Assembly (NCBI RefSeq): GCF_009909185.1
Contig: NZ_JAAAMV010000035.1
Coordinates: forward strand, 1 to 64,000
Origin: Paenibacillus glycinis
GTDB lineage: Bacteria; Bacillota; Bacilli; Paenibacillales; Paenibacillaceae
Direction of reading: 5' to 3'
Length of the DNA: 64,000 bases
The notes under the pieces were generated by a model. It was not told where the DNA came from. It did not search any database and saw only the letters and a program-made list of their open reading frames with translations. Within the stretch, counting starts at the first letter, position 1. Every line of letters starts with the position of its first letter. Positions 60,164 through 64,000 of the stretch are shown one piece after another. Position numbers and translations under genes: made by a program.

Positions 60164-61309
60164 CTACAGAGACTCCGGCTTTTTCGGTCCCAGCACGTAT
60201 ACCGTGTAGCCCCGCTTCAGCCCGAACCGGTCCGCGTAAGATTCGCTGTCGAAGTAAACGTCGATCTTGCTGCCTTTGATCGCACTGCCGGTATCTTCCG
60301 CACGGCGGAAACCGATTCCTTCAATATATACCCAGTAGCCGATCGGAATGACCCTCGGATCCACCGCGATGGTGCGCCCTTCATGAACGCGCGCTCCCGA
60401 TGCCGTAATGCCGTATTCCGGATGGTTCTTGCCTTTGCCCGTCGATGCAACGCCGGCCGAATACGCCGTCAGCGTGACGTTCTTCAGTACCTTCTTCGCG
60501 TTGAACGTTACCCCGTGCTTCGTATACGTCGACCGGGAAGACTGCGCGGAGAGCATCGTTACCTTCGGCTCGGGCTTCTTCGTTCCGACCGATACGACTT
60601 GGTTGACCGCGGATTCCGGGGTCAATTTCTCTACGAGCGTTTGCGATACCGGCACGCCGTCCGCGAATACCGTTTCGTAGCGTTTGACGACTTTGCCCTG
60701 CTTGCCCGACTGGACAAGCTTCTGTTTGCCGAGCGCGAGCTGCGGATCGTTCTTCTTCACGACGGTGAAGGGAACGGGATAGCTCGTTTCGGATACTTTC
60801 TTGTCGATCCGGGTGACCGTGATGGTCATGTTCGGTTCGAGCGCGGCCGCAAGCGAAGGCGTTACCTTGTCTTGACCGCGAACCGCTATATCAGCCTGAT
60901 CGATCGCCGCCTGTACAGTTCTCTCTGTCGTGTACAACGTTCTTACTTTGCCGTCAGCCTTCACTTTAAGCGGGACCGCCTGATCGATAATGATCCGGTC
61001 GCCGTCGCTTATTCCGCCATCGAGCGGCATCGACACCTTATCGTGCGTGCCAATGGTTATGGCTTGTTCATCCAGTAGGCGTTGAAGGACCCATTGTTTC
61101 GTCGACACAATGGTTTCTCGTCCGTTCAATACTACGGAGACATGCTTGTCAGCCGTTCCGTACAACAACACCAAAAACATGAAAGTCATAGCGATTGAGA
61201 TCATGGCGCTCAGTACAATTAAACGCACATTCTCATGCTTCCATCGCAATGCGAAAGACATGCTGGATGATCGTTTCCCATGGGTGTCCTTAAGCTGGAG
61301 TGCTCCCAC
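60164..61309 (-). CDS. yabE: YabE-like cell-wall protein with ubiquitin-like (DUF348), G5 and 3D domains
   Basis: Predicted cell-wall hydrolase (Rpf-like in architecture). The 381-aa protein starts at GTG 61309 behind AGGAGG; one membrane segment (about residues 30-50) exports or anchors it. Two DUF348 repeats (VSVVLNGRETIVSTKQWVLQ; LKVKADGKVRTLYTTERTVQ), a G5 domain (PVPFTVVKKNDPQLALGKQK) and a C-terminal 3D domain with TAYSAGVASTGKGK, RTIAVDPRVIPIG and DTGSAIKGSKIDVYF, where the Asp residues are probably catalytic. A c-di-AMP riboswitch upstream suggests control by turgor and wall signals. Confidence 0.94.
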   Translation of the reverse strand: MGALQLKDTHGKRSSSMSFALRWKHENVRLIVLSAMISIAMTFMFLVLLYGTADKHVSVVLNGRETIVSTKQWVLQRLLDEQAITIGTHDKVSMPLDGGISDGDRIIIDQAVPLKVKADGKVRTLYTTERTVQAAIDQADIAVRGQDKVTPSLAAALEPNMTITVTRIDKKVSETSYPVPFTVVKKNDPQLALGKQKLVQSGKQGKVVKRYETVFADGVPVSQTLVEKLTPESAVNQVVSVGTKKPEPKVTMLSAQSSRSTYTKHGVTFNAKKVLKNVTLTAYSAGVASTGKGKNHPEYGITASGARVHEGRTIAVDPRVIPIGYWVYIEGIGFRRAEDTGSAIKGSKIDVYFDSESYADRFGLKRGYTVYVLGPKKPESL

Positions 61310-61469
61310 TTCTTCGGTCCTCCTTACATAGCCCCGCCGCCTTTGTAACGCATGATACTTAGACGCGACTATAGAGTAGTATTAGCGTGCAAGCACGCAT
61401 CTTCCATATTCCTCCCCGGCCCCACCTCCACGATACACCCTATGTCGTCAGTTTACGCAATATTCAAAC

Positions 61470-61509
61470 AAAAAGAAGCCCGACGACAGAGGATCTGTTT
61501 CGTGGCTTC
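61470..61509 (-). terminator. Riboswitch-linked intrinsic terminator before yabE
   Basis: Arms 61475-61480 and 61504-61509 (GAAGCC / GGCTTC) with further pairing CAGA/TCTG inside, followed on the minus strand by TTTTTG. It lies 54 bases after the c-di-AMP aptamer, consistent with ligand-dependent termination. Confidence 0.85.
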
Positions 61510-61562
61510 CCATTTAAAATAGGCAGCATGGAGTTGCATGCACGAGGTTGATCTCTCTTATA

Positions 61563-61751
61563 GACGCTTGCGAGGTTAGCTGTCGGATTCGGGCGCGAGA
61601 GTCGCCCTATTCGCTCGCGAACGCTTCAGCCTGAATGCGTCCGTCCGCGAAATTCACCCCAAGAAGAATTTCACCGTCTCCGCCGTCCGCATGATACAGA
61701 CAGTTTCAACAATTGGTTCCCCCGCTCTCCGATAGACGGAGATTAAGCGAT
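61563..61751 (-). promoter_or_regulatory. c-di-AMP riboswitch (ydaO/yuaA class)
   Basis: On the minus strand the class-specific segments occur in order: ATCGCTTAATCTCCG (start at 61751), GGAGAGCGGGGGAACC, CTTGGGGTGAAT, TAGGGCGACTC, CCCGAATCCGACAGCTAAC and CTCGCAAGCG (end at 61563). CGCTT at the 5' end pairs with AAGCG at the 3' end to close the aptamer. The known class turns genes off when c-di-AMP is high and often controls wall hydrolases with 3D domains. Confidence 0.93.
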
Positions 61752-61791
61752 TATTTGGAAAAGGAATACAACTTTTGTTGCTCTGAGATGA

Positions 61792-61821
61792 ATCATACAG
61801 TCTAGCGCTACACATTGTAAA
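61792..61821 (-). promoter_or_regulatory. Putative promoter of the c-di-AMP riboswitch-yabE unit
   Basis: Minus-strand TTTACA (61816-61821), spacer 18 bp, TATGAT (61792-61797), giving a start near 61785 and a leader of about 475 nt including the aptamer. Confidence 0.6.
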
Positions 61822-61943
61822 GAACTGATTAATGACGATTTTAGCGAATTTCAAGGAAAATACCGAGAGATTCAACCGATTTTCGGATCAAAAATCATTT
61901 TTATCACCGGATATCATCCAAATGCTTGCTTTCAATCCGATTT

Positions 61944-62714
61944 TCATGTGATTCCAAAACATTTCATTGCGTTCTCGGTCGTTATTCTGCCAATTTCTTC
62001 TACGGATTTACCTAAAATATCCGCCATCGTATTTGCTACAAGACGGACGAACGCCGACTCGTTTCGCTTCCCGCGATGAGGGTGAGGGGCCAAATACGGA
62101 GCATCGGTTTCGATCAATAAACGGTCGAGCGGCACCTTGGCCATGACCTCTTTGGGCACCCGCGCGTTGAGAAATGTAAGCGGTCCCCCGAAGGAAATAT
62201 AGAAGTTCATATCGAGACATTGCTTCGCCGTTTCCCAGCTGCCGGAATAGCAGTGCATGACGCCGCCGACTTCGCTCGCGCCCTCCTCCCGGAGAATACG
62301 CACCACGTCCTCGTGCGCGTCGCGGTTATGGATGACGATCGGCTTGCGCTTCGTTTTCGCAAGGGCGATTTGCTGGCGGAATACATGTTGCTGAACGTCC
62401 TTCGGCGACGTATCCCAGTGGTAATCGAGTCCGATTTCGCCGATCGCGACGACCTTGGGGTGATCCAGCAGCGAAGCGATCCATTCCAGGTCCTCCGGCT
62501 TCATGTCGATGCTGTCGACGGGATGCCAGCCGACGGCGGCATAGATGAACGGATAGCGTTCGGCCAGCGCGATCGTCGTGGGGATCGTCTCCCGGTTGAA
62601 ACCGATATTGATCAGCTTTTCTACCCCCTCGGCCAGCGCCCGTTCAATGACCGATTCGCGGTCGTCGTCGAATTTATGCGAATCCAAATGCGTATGCGTG
62701 TCGATTAACATCAT
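61944..62714 (-). CDS. tatD: TatD-family metal-dependent DNase (YabD-like)
   Basis: Amidohydrolase-fold nuclease, 256 aa. Metal ligands are seen in IDTHTHLDSHKFDDD, GEIGLDYHWD, VIHNRDAHEDV, VMHCYSGS and LIETDAPYLAPHPHRGKRNE. The start at 62714 has AAAGGGG 11 bases upstream. It lies 18 bp after the HD-domain gene; in B. subtilis the upstream neighbour is metS instead. Confidence 0.95.
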   Translation of the reverse strand: MMLIDTHTHLDSHKFDDDRESVIERALAEGVEKLINIGFNRETIPTTIALAERYPFIYAAVGWHPVDSIDMKPEDLEWIASLLDHPKVVAIGEIGLDYHWDTSPKDVQQHVFRQQIALAKTKRKPIVIHNRDAHEDVVRILREEGASEVGGVMHCYSGSWETAKQCLDMNFYISFGGPLTFLNARVPKEVMAKVPLDRLLIETDAPYLAPHPHRGKRNESAFVRLVANTMADILGKSVEEIGRITTENAMKCFGIT

Positions 62715-62732
62715 GTTGCGCCAAACCCCTTT

Positions 62733-64000
62733 CTACATTAAAGCAAATAATTCGCGTATCTTCGCGGACAGGAGGTGCGCTGATTCAAGCAGCGGTTCCT
62801 CCGGGTAATACAGGTGATACTTCCCTTGATGTATGCCCGTGATGGAGCGGACGATGTCGGACCTTCCGGATATTTCCGACAACCGATCATCGCCCGAGAG
62901 CAGCAGAATCGGCGGTTTTTCTTCCTTTTCCGCTTGTTCGGCCGTGCCCGGACGATACACATGGTAGGGCATGTCATACGGAAAGTCAATTTCCAGGTGA
63001 TATTCCGGATGAAGCCCGATGACGCGAAATTGTTCCCGAATCTCGTGCCAAAGCTTCTCGTCGGGTTGATCCATCGTGATATATTTGTAAAGCTTTCGAT
63101 TCAAGAATCGCTGGCATAGGTCGGACAGCACCGGATCGGATTCGTTAGTCCAAGCCGAGAAGGCGGTCTGAACGAGCGCTTCGTCCAGCGCAAGGTAATC
63201 CTCGATGTCGATCGTTCCGGAGAATAGCTTCTCCAGGGGCGCCATCATCCAGCCGAACGCATGGCCGCCGGCATATAATTCCTTGGCTCTGCGGAATATC
63301 TGCCGCAATATGATTTCCGAGCTTCGCGTAACCGGATGGAAGTACACCTGCCAATACATTTGGTAACGAGACATGAGATAGTCCTCGACTGCATGCATGC
63401 CGCTTTCCTTGACGACGATCCGTCCTTGATGCGGCCGCAGAACGCGCAATATCCGCTCCAAATCGAAGGTACCGTAGTTCACCCCCGTAAAGTATGCATC
63501 CCGAAGCAAATAATCCATGCGATCCGCATCCATCTGACTGGCTACGAGCGAGACCACGATCGGTTCATGATAGGTTTTGCAGATCACGGAAGCGATCCGC
63601 TCCGGGTAGGAGGAATCGAACGCGCGGAGCACGCGGTTGATCTCGGTATCCCCGAGCAGCAATCGGCAGGTCCATGCCTCGTGATGCGTGTCGAAGACGT
63701 CTTCGATGGAATGGGAAAACGGTCCGTGACCGATATCGTGCAGCAGGGCCGCGCATAACGCGACGAGCTTTTCTTCGATCGGCCAGCCGGAATAACCGCT
63801 GCGTTCGAATTGGGAAATGATCTTGCGGGTGATTTCGTAGACGCCGAGGGAATGCGAGAATCGGCTGTGCTCGGCGCCGTGAAACGTCAAGTACGAGGTG
63901 CCCAGCTGCCGGATGCGCCGCAGACGTTGAAATTCCCGCGTGTTGATCAAATTCCAGATCAAGTAATCCTGCACGTAAATGTACTTATGAACCGGATCTT
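62733..64000 (-). CDS. HD-superfamily phosphohydrolase, YwfO-like (5' end outside the window)
   Basis: A dNTP/NTP hydrolase-like HD protein. The metal-binding set is visible as GAEHSRFSHSLGVYE and LHDIGHGPFSHSIED, with the later SQMDADRMDYLLRDAY (Asp ligand). The apparent GTG start at 63974 is not the true one: the frame stays open to the window edge and encodes DPVHKYIYV before it, which belongs to the family N-terminus. So the gene is truncated here by about 25 codons. YwfO of B. subtilis is 433 aa. tatD follows after 18 bp. Confidence 0.92.
   Translation of the reverse strand, partial: DPVHKYIYVQDYLIWNLINTREFQRLRRIRQLGTSYLTFHGAEHSRFSHSLGVYEITRKIISQFERSGYSGWPIEEKLVALCAALLHDIGHGPFSHSIEDVFDTHHEAWTCRLLLGDTEINRVLRAFDSSYPERIASVICKTYHEPIVVSLVASQMDADRMDYLLRDAYFTGVNYGTFDLERILRVLRPHQGRIVVKESGMHAVEDYLMSRYQMYWQVYFHPVTRSSEIILRQIFRRAKELYAGGHAFGWMMAPLEKLFSGTIDIEDYLALDEALVQTAFSAWTNESDPVLSDLCQRFLNRKLYKYITMDQPDEKLWHEIREQFRVIGLHPEYHLEIDFPYDMPYHVYRPGTAEQAEKEEKPPILLLSGDDRLSEISGRSDIVRSITGIHQGKYHLYYPEEPLLESAHLLSAKIRELFALM

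Noticed and set aside
61654-61875. 73-codon minus frame
   Set aside because: Lies across the c-di-AMP aptamer and its promoter, which explain the conservation; no ribosome site.

Overview
The window reads as a chromosomal segment of a high-G+C, endospore-forming Firmicute, most likely of the Paenibacillaceae (Paenibacillus/Cohnella type). The evidence is gene order plus sporulation genes: spoIIE, spoVT, spoVG, yabG, yabP, yabQ, fin and an sspF-type SASP lie in the order known from the origin-proximal part of the Bacillus subtilis chromosome, but reversed. Nearly every gene is on the minus strand, so transcription runs from high to low coordinates. The one plus-strand gene I accept is a 66-codon ORF at 51184.

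Layout in the direction of transcription. 64000-57000: HD phosphohydrolase (cut by the window edge), tatD, a c-di-AMP (ydaO-type) riboswitch in front of a YabE-like cell-wall protein, rnmV, rsmA, yabG, veg with two tandem consensus promoters. 57000-46000: sspF-like SASP with a long tail, ispE, purR, ridA, spoVG, glmU, a 325-bp gap where prs would be expected, ctc (rplY) behind a sigma-B-type promoter, pth, fin, mfd, a PrsA-like lipoprotein. 45300-31200: an accessory nitrogen region (pgl lactonase, urtABCDE urea transporter, a ykkC-class riboswitch followed by an SsuABC-like transporter, a 34-codon ORF) that surrounds spoVT and a SpoVB/YabM flippase-like gene and ends with an orphan substrate-binding lipoprotein. 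31000-16700: mazG fusion, hup, rqcP, yabP, yabQ, divIC, yabR, spoIIE with a Spo0A-type promoter, a repeat-rich gene not found in the B. subtilis order, a VWA gene, a YabT-like kinase, tilS, hpt, ftsH. 16300-1: nadABC-coaX, hslO, a PrsA-like foldase, cysK, the folate operon pabBAC-folPBK, a small XRE regulator, dusB, greA, lysS, and the promoter and leader of an rRNA operon that leaves the window at base 1.

The most unusual part is 31.2-43.9 kb. Three transcription units each carry a perfect GlnR/TnrA operator (TGTNA-N7-TNACA): urtABCDE, the SsuABC-like operon and the orphan binding protein. The SsuABC-like operon also has a ykkC-class aptamer with a built-in terminator, and its operator is centred near -51, the position typical of TnrA-activated genes. 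I infer a nitrogen-starvation scavenging island in which one transporter probably imports guanidine or a related compound and the other imports urea. No guanidine carboxylase or urease is visible here.

Other points: 57-bp tandem repeats inside the gene after spoIIE, 45-bp tandem repeats between urtA and urtB, 24-bp repeats upstream of mazG, and the missing prs. No tRNA, CRISPR array, insertion sequence, phage or integrase gene was recognised.
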